From: Planctomycetota bacterium
GTDB taxonomy: Bacteria; Planctomycetota; Planctomycetia; Planctomycetales; Planctomycetaceae
Direction: 5' to 3'
Assembly: GCA_027623235.1 (NCBI GenBank)
Contig: JAQBVJ010000010.1
Span: 28,326 to 92,325, forward strand
Length of the DNA stretch: 64,000 nucleotides
A program made the translations under genes and the position numbers. The notes beneath the pieces were generated by a model that made no database searches, was not told where the DNA came from, and was given only the letters and a program-made list of their open reading frames with translations. Shown here piece by piece: positions 1-9,025 of this stretch (within the stretch, counting starts at the first letter, position 1; each line of letters opens with the position of its first letter).

Positions 1-71
1 TTCTCCTGACAGAAATCGCTTTTTCGTGAGTCCCGGAAGTCATGGCACGACCGCACCAGGCTGGGTCAGCT

Positions 72-410
72 TCATCCGCCGGCTGTGTAACAGTTCCAGC
101 AGAGCTCGAAGCTCGCCGCGTTCAACTCCCCACAATCCATGCACTGCCACTCGTCCTGTGGCGAAGCTCCGGCGCGTGTCGATGTTGCTTCCCAAAGACG
201 AATCAATTCTTTGGCTCGATCCGCTGAGTCTGCTTTTGCGACGAGACGCGGGGCTGTCGGGATCCCGACCGGAATATCACCGAGGGCTCCCTGCAGAGCT
301 CCGCCGGAGACGGTGCAATCGACACCCGCATCTGCCAGCCAGGCTCGAATAATGTGTGCCTGCTGCTCGTTTTCGGCCACGTACACGTCAATGAGGGCCA
401 GTGGATCCAT
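72..410 (-). CDS. DUF2007-like protein with C-terminal zinc ribbon
   Basis: A 112-residue protein. The N-terminal part (about residues 5-70) resembles DUF2007 signal-transducing domains: a beta strand, a helix rich in E and Q (ENEQQAHIIRAWL), then a GxxG-containing segment. The C-terminus holds a compact zinc ribbon with two CxxC pairs (CMDCGE and CWNC) separated by about 11 residues. No signal peptide or membrane segment is visible, so it is probably cytosolic. It lies just downstream of the DUF1592/DUF1552 operon on the same strand, with a gap of about 98 bases, and may be co-transcribed with it. Its role is unknown; a small regulatory or protein-binding job is only inferred. Confidence 0.75.
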   Translation of the reverse strand: MDPLALIDVYVAENEQQAHIIRAWLADAGVDCTVSGGALQGALGDIPVGIPTAPRLVAKADSADRAKELIRLWEATSTRAGASPQDEWQCMDCGELNAASFELCWNCYTAGG

Positions 411-508
411 CGCGTTCTGCTTGTGAAGGGGAACTTGCGCTTCGCAAACAACAGACAGTCAATGCGAGCATCTCGGCGCGAATCCACGAGGTTGCGGGTC
501 AACGTTGA

Positions 509-1864
509 CTACGCGTCGATCTGCTTCAGCTCACCCGTGCTGTCGCCAAATTCAGCCACGTTGGCACCGACGCGGTGCAGCATGCTCAGGAACAGATTGT
601 TGAACGGCGTTTTGTTCGGCACTCGCAAGTGACGCCCCGTGGCGATTGAGCTGCCACCTTTTCCTGCCAGGATGATCGGCAGGTCCTCATGACGATGCCG
701 GTTGCCGTCACCAAGTCCGCTTCCGAGGACGATCATCGAATTGTCCAGCAGCGAGCCTTCGCCCTCGCGAGTCTCCTTCATTCGCGTCACGAAACGGGCA
801 AACTGTTTGACCGTGAACTCATCGATCTTCTGAAGATCGGCGATCTTGTCCTCGACGCCGAGATGGTGTGAGAGCTGATGATGGCCGCTTTTCACACCAG
901 CCATCGGGTACGACCGGTTGCTGCCCTCGTTGGCCAGCATGTAGGTGATGATCCGCGTGCTGTTGGTCCGGAAGGCTAGAATCATCAAGTCGTACATCAG
1001 ATTCATGTGCTCGGTGAGATCCCCAGGTGTGCTGTGCGGGATGTCGAAGTCAGGAGTTTCCAGCTCGGCGGATTTCTGAGCCTGCTCGATCCGCTGCTCG
1101 ATTTCGCGAACGCTCGTGAAGTACTCGTCGAGCTTTCGCTTGTCCGTCTGCCCGAGCTGCCCGCTCAACTTTTGAGCGTTACCCGCGACAACGTCGAGAA
1201 TGCTGCGGCGATATTTTGCTTTCTTTGCCCGTTCTTCGGGAGTTCCGTCTTTCTCGCCGAAGAGTCGCTCGAAGACCTGACGAGGGTTGATTTCTTTGGC
1301 CATCGGAGTCGTGGCCGTCTTCCATGAAATCGTTGACGAGTACGCACAGCTGTAGCCGGAATCGCAGTTACCGGCGGTCCGTCCCCGTTCGAGCCCGATT
1401 TCCAGGGATGGCAATCGAGTCTGTTTGCCGATCGCTTCCGCAGCGATCTGGTCCGCAGAGACTCCCACGCGAATGTTCGCTCCTGCCGTCTTGACGGGAT
1501 GGGCCCCCGTCAGGAACGACGCGGCCGATCTCGCGTGATCGCCAGGGCCGTCGCCGTGAGCGTATCCCTGCTCCTGAGCCAGGCCGGAGATCACGTTGAA
1601 CTCAGACTTGACTGGCTCAAGCGATTTGAGCGTGCGGCTCAATTCGTAATCCGTTCCTTCGGATGCGGGAGTCCAGTCCGGCATGATCGCGCCGTTCGGG
1701 AAGAAGACAAATCCCATTCGAAGCGGCGCTGCTTCTGGTCCCGCTGCGGCAAGCCCGTTTTCCGGCAGCATCGCGTTGAGCAGCGGCAGGCCCATCAACG
1801 CACCGACGCCTTTCAGCATGGTCCGGCGTGGCATCTCGGTCATTTTGTGAATGTGAAATGTCAT
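509..1864 (-). CDS. DUF1552 domain-containing secreted protein
   Basis: A 451-residue DUF1552 protein. The N-terminus has an export signal with twin arginines (MPRRTMLKGVGALMGLPLLN), suggesting Tat-type export. The body carries family-typical text, such as the segment around GHHQLSHH and the late LGSGLGDGNRHRHEDLPIILAGKGG. DUF1552 proteins are widespread in Planctomycetota and usually sit next to DUF1592-type cytochrome proteins, as here. The start codon overlaps the stop of the upstream gene in an ATGA arrangement, which indicates translational coupling. The biochemical function of the family is not established. A joint extracytoplasmic role with the haem protein next door is inference. Confidence 0.92.
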   Translation of the reverse strand: MTFHIHKMTEMPRRTMLKGVGALMGLPLLNAMLPENGLAAAGPEAAPLRMGFVFFPNGAIMPDWTPASEGTDYELSRTLKSLEPVKSEFNVISGLAQEQGYAHGDGPGDHARSAASFLTGAHPVKTAGANIRVGVSADQIAAEAIGKQTRLPSLEIGLERGRTAGNCDSGYSCAYSSTISWKTATTPMAKEINPRQVFERLFGEKDGTPEERAKKAKYRRSILDVVAGNAQKLSGQLGQTDKRKLDEYFTSVREIEQRIEQAQKSAELETPDFDIPHSTPGDLTEHMNLMYDLMILAFRTNSTRIITYMLANEGSNRSYPMAGVKSGHHQLSHHLGVEDKIADLQKIDEFTVKQFARFVTRMKETREGEGSLLDNSMIVLGSGLGDGNRHRHEDLPIILAGKGGSSIATGRHLRVPNKTPFNNLFLSMLHRVGANVAEFGDSTGELKQIDA

Positions 1865-4704
1865 TTTCTGTCTCCATCGCCTCGGCGTTTCTGGAACGGT
1901 TTACTGTGAACGATGCCCTGCACCACTTCTGAAAACCGATAATTGTTCTGGCTCAATCGATTAAGAATTTCGTCGACAGCACAGCGGTCATAGTAACTCA
2001 GGCCTCGACCGAGTGCATATGTCAGCATCTTTTCGGCGAGCGACCGGCTGAACTGTTTCTTACGCTGCTTGAGAATCTGCACGAGCTCGATCGGTCCGCT
2101 GAACTTCTCTCCGGACGGCAGTTCCCCGGACGAATCGACCGGATGTTTGCCATCCTTGTCGCGCCAGACTCCGACCGCGTCAAAGTTCTCGAAGCCGAAT
2201 CCCAGCGCGTCCATCGTCGTGTGACAGGAAGCGCAGCCCGGGTCAGCTCGATGCTGCTCCAGTTGCTCCCGGAGTGTCCCGTCGGGGGCCGACTTCCTGG
2301 TTTCCTCAAGCTCCGGAACTCCCGGCGGCGGTGGCGGCGGTTCCTTACCGAGGATGTTTACGAGAATCCACTTGCCGCGTTTGACGGGTGAGGTTCGATC
2401 CGGATTCGACGTGATCGTCAGGATGCTCGCGTGGGTCAGCACGCCAGCTCGCTGAGCTGCATTGAGTGAGACCTTTTGAAATTCTTCGCCGCTGACGTTC
2501 GGCATTCCGTAATGGCGAGCCAGCCGTTCGTTGACGAACGTGAAGTCCGCATCAAGGAAGTCGAGGATACTCCGGTCCTCACGCATGACTTCTCCAAACA
2601 GCAACAGCGTCTCGCGTTTCATGTCGTCGCGAAGTCGCTTGTCGAAATCGGGAAAGACATCGGGGTCGGGCGTGACTTCGTCCAGTATTCGCAAATTCAG
2701 CCATTGTTCCGCGAAGTTGTCGACGATCGATCGCGACTTGTCGCTCTTCAACATGCGCTGCACCTGGGCCGCAAGCACGGCGGAATCGTGGAGTCGTCCT
2801 TCGCGAGCGAGCTTGAAGAGTTCCTCATCCGGCATGCTTGACCACAGGAAGTACGACAGTCGCGAGGCAAGCTCAAAATCGGTCACTGCCCGCTCGGCAT
2901 TCGGGTCGTCCGGTTTCTGATCGGTCTCAATCCGAAACAGGAACGACGGCGAAACGAGTACGCCCTGCACGGCGAGACGGATGGCAAAGTCGTACGGCTC
3001 GCCGTCTTTCACGACAGCCTCGACGATTGAGACGAACGGCTGAAGTTCGTCGTCTGTCGTGGGACGCCGGAATGCCCGCTCGACGAATGGTCGCAGAACC
3101 TGGCGCGAGGCCTCGGCGACGCTTCGATCTTTATCGGGCCGTGCTGAGACGAACTCGGCAACGTGAGCAGCCGTCTCTGGTGAGACCGGCGCGGAGACCT
3201 CAAACTGACCGATGAAGAGATTCCGGTCGGCTTTGTCCTTAACGTAAAAATCGTTGATGAACGCCGCCGCGATCTGCCGCCGTCCCGCTTTGAGTTGGAC
3301 TCGGTGTTCGTATTCGCCGGGCTTCATCTGGCCCTGGACATCAAACACGTGGACGGGCCGCCGATCGATGCGCAGCTGCATCTTTGCGAGTTCGTCGCCG
3401 GCCTGTTGCGCCTGTGCCCGAATTCGCACGACGTACTCACCGTCAAACGGCGCGTCGTACTCGAGATACACCTCACCGCTGCTCGAGACCCCGAAGAATT
3501 CGCCGCCAACCCGCATTTCTGGATTCGATCTGAGGCTGCCGACGTCGAATGTCTTTCGCAGTGACTCCGGCGTCACCATTGGCAAAGCGTCCGCCGTGAT
3601 CTGCTCGGCCGCGTCGAGGTACTTCTCCATGAGCAGCGGCGAGAGCGACAAAACGTCGCCCATATTGTCGAAGCCGTACCCGACATCGTCGGACGGAAAG
3701 TCGGCAGCGGGTTGAAACGTGACGCCAAGAAGATCGTGGACTGTGTTGTTGTACTCAGCCCGGTTCAGTCGTCGCACCGTGACGCGGCCGGGATCGTCGA
3801 TGAGGTCGCAATCGAGGTTGTAAAGTTTGTCCTCAAGGTACGCGACGATTTCCTGGCGGGCTTCTCCGGCAGGCTGATCAGCATCGGGCGGCGGCATCGC
3901 TCCGATTTCGATCATCGCGAGGATTTTCTCCCAGTGCTCACGGTCGCCCTTGACGATCGCATCCGCGCCGGTCCACTTTGAAAAATCGACGCCGGCCTGA
4001 GCTTCTTCTCCGAGATGACAATCCAGACAGTAAGCCTTCAGGAAGGGCTGCAGCTTTGTGTCAAACAGGTCCGGCGGAGCAGGCTCCGCTGCCGAAAGCT
4101 CCTCGGAACCGCCTGGCTCACCCGCGCCGTTCGGAGCAAAGACGATCGCAAGGACGGCGACGAGAATCCCGCCAGCTCCAGCCGCAATTTGCCACCGTCG
4201 GATCCCGCCCGGCAGTTTCCATCCTGAGGGCTCCTTCTTGTTTCGACCTTTGCTGCGGCGGACATCTCCGTTGTCTTTTTGAGACTGGTTACGGGCGCGT
4301 CGGCGCGTCGCGTTTCTTGCATCGAGGTCGAAATCGTCCGCATCGTCGTCGCTCTTGAAGTCAGCTTCCGCCGACCTGGCCTCGGCCGGTTTTGTTTCAG
4401 CACGAACTCGCCGTCGAGCCTGCTCGAGGCCGACTGCCCGGCGTTGTTTGATCGGAGAAGTCCGCTCCTCTGTGACGCCTCGGCTGACTGCGCGAGGACT
4501 GGGGGCTTCGGAATTGCCGAGACCAGCAACTTCTTCTTCCGATGCCAGTGCCAGTGCTGATTCCGGTGCCGGCATTGGAATTCGAAGTTTCCCCTGACAC
4601 TCCTCCTGCGGGCAGCGCGCGACGCGGCCGGCGAATTTCCGCTCAACTTTGAAACGGAAGTCGCAATGCGGGCAACGGATGGAGAGGGTTGTGGCAGCTG
4701 CCAT
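1861..4704 (-). CDS. DUF1587/1595/1592/1588/1585 cytochrome-type protein with zinc-ribbon anchor
   Basis: A 947-residue protein. I place the start at 4704 because an in-frame extension to 5001 is low-complexity and runs into the divergent gene's region. A cytoplasmic zinc ribbon (C11, C14, C31, C36) is followed by a charged linker and one membrane segment at about 171-190. The exported part begins with a class I haem site CLDCH at 226-230. It continues with DUF1587 (RRLNRAEYNNTVHDLLGV), a carbohydrate-binding-like beta region, then DUF1595, DUF1592, DUF1588 (with a second haem site CASCH) and DUF1585. This is the standard planctomycete order. Its partner DUF1552 gene overlaps the stop. A redox or polysaccharide-related role has been suggested for such proteins but is not proven. 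Confidence 0.92.
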   Translation of the reverse strand: MAAATTLSIRCPHCDFRFKVERKFAGRVARCPQEECQGKLRIPMPAPESALALASEEEVAGLGNSEAPSPRAVSRGVTEERTSPIKQRRAVGLEQARRRVRAETKPAEARSAEADFKSDDDADDFDLDARNATRRRARNQSQKDNGDVRRSKGRNKKEPSGWKLPGGIRRWQIAAGAGGILVAVLAIVFAPNGAGEPGGSEELSAAEPAPPDLFDTKLQPFLKAYCLDCHLGEEAQAGVDFSKWTGADAIVKGDREHWEKILAMIEIGAMPPPDADQPAGEARQEIVAYLEDKLYNLDCDLIDDPGRVTVRRLNRAEYNNTVHDLLGVTFQPAADFPSDDVGYGFDNMGDVLSLSPLLMEKYLDAAEQITADALPMVTPESLRKTFDVGSLRSNPEMRVGGEFFGVSSSGEVYLEYDAPFDGEYVVRIRAQAQQAGDELAKMQLRIDRRPVHVFDVQGQMKPGEYEHRVQLKAGRRQIAAAFINDFYVKDKADRNLFIGQFEVSAPVSPETAAHVAEFVSARPDKDRSVAEASRQVLRPFVERAFRRPTTDDELQPFVSIVEAVVKDGEPYDFAIRLAVQGVLVSPSFLFRIETDQKPDDPNAERAVTDFELASRLSYFLWSSMPDEELFKLAREGRLHDSAVLAAQVQRMLKSDKSRSIVDNFAEQWLNLRILDEVTPDPDVFPDFDKRLRDDMKRETLLLFGEVMREDRSILDFLDADFTFVNERLARHYGMPNVSGEEFQKVSLNAAQRAGVLTHASILTITSNPDRTSPVKRGKWILVNILGKEPPPPPPGVPELEETRKSAPDGTLREQLEQHRADPGCASCHTTMDALGFGFENFDAVGVWRDKDGKHPVDSSGELPSGEKFSGPIELVQILKQRKKQFSRSLAEKMLTYALGRGLSYYDRCAVDEILNRLSQNNYRFSEVVQGIVHSKPFQKRRGDGDRK

Positions 4705-4999
4705 CGAGCAATCTCTCGGAGTGACAACAGAAATCTGCTTTGGACGGAATGTGGGGATTCGCGGGGGAGTGAAGGCGGGGCCGGCGGCATTGGCCGATGC
4801 GGCATTGTAGGAAATTCGACGCCCGGATGCCCGACAAAACGCCCCAATGTGCGGCAGAGAGCGATTCCTGGAAACTCGCGGGAAGAGACGACAGCTGCGA
4901 CAATTGAGCCGGCTGGTTTCGACGATCGAGGCGGACATCCGATCCTGTCCCGGTGAAGATCCTGTTCCGGCGAAAACGACGACTCCGGAATCGCGCGTC
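4705..4999. other. Divergent intergenic region, promoters presumed
   Basis: About 295 bases between the leftward DUF1592-type gene and the rightward phosphotransferase gene. Reading frames extend into it from both sides but look non-coding. It must hold the promoters of both genes. I could not pick out a convincing -35/-10 pair or operator. Confidence 0.4.
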
Positions 5000-6001
5000 A
5001 TGAACTCAATCCATCCAGGTCAGATTCTGAAATCGCACTTTCCGGCGATCGAGTCTCCGGGCCGCCTTGTGCCAGTCGAAGCCAGCGGGTTCAGCGGAGC
5101 CGCGATCTTCCGCGTCGACACCCAGGCGGGCTCGTTCTGCCTGAGACGCTGGCCAACTGGCACGATGTCTGGCTCACGACTGGCCGGCATCCACCGATTG
5201 GTCACGGAAATTTTCCGTTCGGGAATCCGTGTCGTCCCCGTGCCGCTGGCCGCTGAAAACGGGCTCAGCTTTGTTGAGGACGGCGGAACTCTCTGGCAGC
5301 TCGAACCGTGGATGCCGGGCGAGGCCGATTTTCATGAGACCCCGACGGCGGCCCGACTCGAATCCGCACTCACAATGCTCGCCCGGATTCACAACGTCGG
5401 GGAGGCAGCTTCACCAGCGGCAATACATCGCGGCACACCACAAACGATTCCGGAGCGTCTGGAAATTCTTCGCGAGACCGTGCGGGATTCTGTCCGGATC
5501 GAAGCAGGCCTCTCACAGGAATCGGACGCTCGCTTTCGAATTGTCGCTCGCAAAATCGCAACGCTGTTTGCGAAACGGCAAACGGCCATCACCGCCGCAC
5601 TCAACGACGCCTCACGAAATCCGGTTCCGATCCTGCCCTGCCTGCGCGATGTCTGGCACGATCATCTGTTGTTTTCGGGAGACACTCTCACGGGGCTGAT
5701 CGACTTCGGCGCGGTGAGGCTCGACACTGTTTCGGCCGACCTGTCACGCCTTCTGGGAAGCCTCTTCCAATCATCGTTCGAGCTCGACCGGTCACGCTGG
5801 GACGAGGCGTTATCGATTTACGAACTCTCGCGGCCGCTCACCACGGGCGAACGGTCACTGATTCCGATCCTCGACGAATCCGGAGTCATCCTCAGCGGCA
5901 TGCACTGGCTTCGAGCCCGCTACGTCCGAAATTCCCCGTTCGATCTACCGAGGGTCTGCGAGCGACTGGAGTCGATCGCCGCCCGACTTGAGGCACGCTG
6001 A
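5000..6001 (+). CDS. Aminoglycoside-phosphotransferase-fold (APH family) kinase
   Basis: A 333-residue phosphotransferase-family protein. The start at 5000 gives MNSIHPGQILKSHFP, whereas the longer frame to 4847 is not protein-like. The N-lobe has a short loop (VEASGFSGAAIFRV) and a substrate-type LEPWMPGEADF segment. The catalytic loop is VWHDHLLFSGD, with H220 and D221 in place of the usual HGDLxxxN, and the metal-binding motif is IDFGAVR with D235. Lengths and spacing fit the APH/choline kinase/homoserine kinase superfamily. The substrate cannot be told from sequence, since neighbours give no pathway. The catalytic-loop Asn is not obvious, so activity should not be assumed. Confidence 0.75.
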   Translation: MNSIHPGQILKSHFPAIESPGRLVPVEASGFSGAAIFRVDTQAGSFCLRRWPTGTMSGSRLAGIHRLVTEIFRSGIRVVPVPLAAENGLSFVEDGGTLWQLEPWMPGEADFHETPTAARLESALTMLARIHNVGEAASPAAIHRGTPQTIPERLEILRETVRDSVRIEAGLSQESDARFRIVARKIATLFAKRQTAITAALNDASRNPVPILPCLRDVWHDHLLFSGDTLTGLIDFGAVRLDTVSADLSRLLGSLFQSSFELDRSRWDEALSIYELSRPLTTGERSLIPILDESGVILSGMHWLRARYVRNSPFDLPRVCERLESIAARLEAR

Positions 6002-6293
6002 TTCGAACGCGGCATGGGCATCCTGCCCATTCCGAATCTGCGTGAAGCACGGCCCGGCAGACCGTGCCACTTTCCGGAAGTTGTTTCGGGACGGATCCGA
6101 AGTTAAGCGGCTGTTGAAAAATGCGATCCCCACCGCAACTCAGAGAATTCCGGGTTTTCCGCCTATTGCCCGGCATTCTCAGTCGTTGACCTGTTAACAC
6201 TGCTCGGCCGGTCGCGTAACTTCACCGCGCCGCACGACGCGACACACGGATTTCTGATCCAGACGGTCTCAAAGGTTCGATGGGAGAACAGAC
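6002..6293. other. Intergenic region with small hairpins
   Basis: No gene is seen in these 292 bases. Two compact inverted repeats lie near its left end: ATGGGCA/TGCCCAT at 6014-6020 and 6024-6030, and GCACGG/CCGTGC near 6048-6067. They could act as a 3' end structure for the phosphotransferase transcript, but no T-tract follows. The promoter of the VIT/vWA gene must lie towards the right end. Confidence 0.4.
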
Positions 6294-8705
6294 ATGTTGA
6301 GGTCACTGTCACTACTGGTTTTGGGATTCGCACTGCTGTTGCCGAATCTCGCGTCCGCACAGGTCATCATCATTGACCAGACCAGTCGCCGGATCTTTCT
6401 GCCGCCCAATCCGCCTCGACTGCCGATTCCGCGTCCTCAACCGCCGGAAGCAAACTTCAAAGTCACCCGCGTCGACATCCAGTCGGACGTCCGCGATCAA
6501 ATCGCGAAGGTGCAGGTCTCGCAGGTCTTCAAGAATGTCTCAAGCCAGACGATTCAGACTCAGATCATGTTCCCCCTGCCGACCGACGCGGCGATCAGTG
6601 AGCTGACTCTGCTGGTCGACGGCAAGGAATTCACCGGCCGACTGATGAAGAAAGAAGAAGCACGAGCGACCTACGAAGCCATCGTGCGGCAGCGAAAAGA
6701 CCCGGCTCTGCTGGAGTACATGGGGCAAGGCCTGTTCCAGACGAGCGTCTTTCCAATTCCGCCGAATGCCGAACGAACCGTCGAGATCCGCTACCAGCAA
6801 CTGCTGAAAAAGGACAACGGGCTCGTCGATCTGCTGTTCCCGATCGGCACGAACAAGCACACCTCGAAAGCCGTCGACAATCTCAACGTGACGGTGCGGG
6901 TCAACGCGACCGACCAGATCCGCACGGTCTACAGCCCGTCTCACGAAATCAGCATCGACCGCCCCAACGATAAAACCGCGGTCTGCAAGCTTGCTCTGAA
7001 AAATGTCCAAGCTCCGGACGATTTCCGGCTGATGTACGGCACCCAGAACGGGCTCGTCGGGATGAACGTCATTTCGTACCGGCCCAGCGACAGCGAAGAT
7101 GGCTATTTCCTGCTGCTCGCCAGTCCCGAGCTGAAACGTGACGACAGCAAGACGGTTTCGAAGTCGGTCATCTTCGTCCTCGACCGGTCCGGCAGCATGA
7201 ACGGCGAGAAAATCGAACAGGCGCGAGCGGCTCTGAAGTACTTCCTGAACCGGCTTCAAAAGTCGGACACGTTCAACATCGTCGCCTACGACTCGGCCGT
7301 CGAAAGTTTCCGACCGGAACTGCAGCGGGCAGACGAAAAGACCGTGCAGGAAGCTCTGGGTTTTGCGGACGGCCTCTTCGCCGGCGGCAGTACGAATATC
7401 GACGCAGCCCTGCAGACGTCGCTGGCGATGCTTACGGCGAAAAGTCATCCCAGTTACGTCCTGTTCCTCACCGATGGCCTGCCGACTGTCGGCACACGGG
7501 ATGAGCGACAGATCGCGTCCAGCGCGAAGCAGGCGAATCAGGTCGGGGCGAGGCTGTTCAATTTCGGCGTCGGCTTCGACGTCAACAGCCGTCTGCTCGA
7601 CCGCCTGTCACACGACCATCGCGGTCAGTCGGTTTACGTGCGGCCGAACGAGGACATCGAAACTCACGTGGCCGGCCTCTACAACCGCATCGGCTCACCG
7701 CTGCTGACCGACATCGGCATGGCGATCGAATTTGACCGTGAGCAGGCGGCGTCCGAACCGAAACCGATTGCTCGGATGTACCCGCAGCAACTCACCGATC
7801 TGTTCTACGGTGAGCAGTTCGTCGTCGTCGGCCGCTACCGCAAGGGTGGCGCGGCCAAAGTGACGCTCACCGGCCACTATGCTGGCGAGCAGAAGAAGTT
7901 CACGTTCGGAGCCGACTTCGTTGACCGCAGCGCCGACGAGTCGAACGGGTTCGTCGAGAAACTGTGGGCCGTCCGACGGGTTGGCGAGATCATCGACGAA
8001 CTCGACCTGCGCGGCCAGAACCAGGAGCTGGTCACGGAACTCGTCGCACTTTCAATCAAGCACGGAATTCTGACTCCGTACACATCATTCCTGGCCGACG
8101 AGAATGTGAGCCTGCGTGATCGTGAGAACCTTGCCCGGGCCTCCCGGGAATCGAGAATCCAGCTTTCCGCCGAATCCGGCCAGGATGCGTTTGGCCAGAG
8201 AGCATTGAAAGGTGGCTTCCAGCGGGCAGCGGGGCTGGAAGATCTTAAGAAACTGCAGAACAGTGTGGCCAACGAGGCGAAACCTGCCAGTTCTGCCGGC
8301 TCCCCGGCAGGCCCCGGCGGGCGAGGCGGTGCCGCCGGACGCCCTGGAGAAAAAGCGGACAAACAAATCGCCCGTCGGCGCGTCGTCGACTATGCCGATC
8401 TGCTGAAGGAGAAAGCCGCTGCCGAAGCCGAGGGGGACGACAGCTTCGAAGATTCTCTCGACTCAACAGTCGTACAGATTGGCCAGAAGACGTTCTTCCG
8501 AAAAGACAAAATCTGGAAGGACTCGTCGGTCAAGGAAGAGGAAGAAACGAAAGCCACCCGCATCGTTCAATTCAGTAAAGAGTATTTCGACCTGGCAGCG
8601 TCGCACGGCGGCAAGCTGGCGAAGTACTTTGTATTTGACGAGGCGGTTGTGATTAACCTCGAAGGAAAAACCTACCGGGTCGTGCCTGAGGAACCTCAGA
8701 AGTAG
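6294..8705 (+). CDS. VIT and von Willebrand factor A domain protein
   Basis: An 803-residue exported protein. Residues 1-22 form a signal peptide (LLVLGFALLLPNLASAQ). A VIT domain covers about 50-180, including the family-typical KKEEARATYEAI and QTSVFPIPPNAERTVEIRY. A vWA domain covers about 290-470 with a MIDAS motif DRSGS (D297, S299, S301). A mid-C-terminal region ends in a Gly/Ala/Pro-rich linker near 670-690, followed by a charged tail. In animals the VIT-vWA pairing is known from inter-alpha-trypsin inhibitor heavy chains. Bacterial members are surface or periplasmic proteins, mostly uncharacterised. A strong terminator follows, so it appears to be the last gene of its transcript. Confidence 0.92.
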   Translation: MLRSLSLLVLGFALLLPNLASAQVIIIDQTSRRIFLPPNPPRLPIPRPQPPEANFKVTRVDIQSDVRDQIAKVQVSQVFKNVSSQTIQTQIMFPLPTDAAISELTLLVDGKEFTGRLMKKEEARATYEAIVRQRKDPALLEYMGQGLFQTSVFPIPPNAERTVEIRYQQLLKKDNGLVDLLFPIGTNKHTSKAVDNLNVTVRVNATDQIRTVYSPSHEISIDRPNDKTAVCKLALKNVQAPDDFRLMYGTQNGLVGMNVISYRPSDSEDGYFLLLASPELKRDDSKTVSKSVIFVLDRSGSMNGEKIEQARAALKYFLNRLQKSDTFNIVAYDSAVESFRPELQRADEKTVQEALGFADGLFAGGSTNIDAALQTSLAMLTAKSHPSYVLFLTDGLPTVGTRDERQIASSAKQANQVGARLFNFGVGFDVNSRLLDRLSHDHRGQSVYVRPNEDIETHVAGLYNRIGSPLLTDIGMAIEFDREQAASEPKPIARMYPQQLTDLFYGEQFVVVGRYRKGGAAKVTLTGHYAGEQKKFTFGADFVDRSADESNGFVEKLWAVRRVGEIIDELDLRGQNQELVTELVALSIKHGILTPYTSFLADENVSLRDRENLARASRESRIQLSAESGQDAFGQRALKGGFQRAAGLEDLKKLQNSVANEAKPASSAGSPAGPGGRGGAAGRPGEKADKQIARRRVVDYADLLKEKAAAEAEGDDSFEDSLDSTVVQIGQKTFFRKDKIWKDSSVKEEEETKATRIVQFSKEYFDLAASHGGKLAKYFVFDEAVVINLEGKTYRVVPEEPQK

Positions 8706-8731
8706 CGACCGATCACTGTGAGACTCACCAG

Positions 8732-8766
8732 AAGCCGCGGCCGGAATTCCGGTCGCGGCTTTTTTC
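8732..8766 (+). terminator. Rho-independent terminator after VIT/vWA gene
   Basis: A near-perfect GC-rich palindrome (AGCCGCGGCCGG pairing with CCGGTCGCGGCT, one G-U pair) is followed at once by a run of six T. It starts about 27 bases after the stop codon at 8705. Confidence 0.88.
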
Positions 8767-9025
8767 GCGCCCACGGATTGTCACAAGTTTGTAACTTCGT
8801 GCGAGGGGATCCTGACGAGCGTCGTTCACGCTGCTACAACCGAAAGGTGGGCCGTTTGTCGTCAGTATTTCGTAACCCGCTTCGCAGGGCACTCGAGTGA
8901 CAAGCCGACCGTGCCCGTAACGGGCAGTCGTATCAATGAAAATACAGTGAAAGACAGAAAGACAGACAGAAAGACAGACACCCGGCCGCGATCGCGGGCG
9001 GGCGGTTTCAGACAGGGAGAAAACG
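8767..9025. other. Leader region of the broken TPR/macroglobulin-like gene
   Basis: There is no gene here. It holds a perfect 15-base palindrome (TGCCCGT, A, ACGGGCA) at 8912-8926 and a simple repeat of AAAGACAG-like units at about 8949-8981. A ribosome binding site (GGGAGA) precedes the ATG at 9026. The palindrome could be an operator or part of a 5' leader; that is a guess. Confidence 0.45.
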
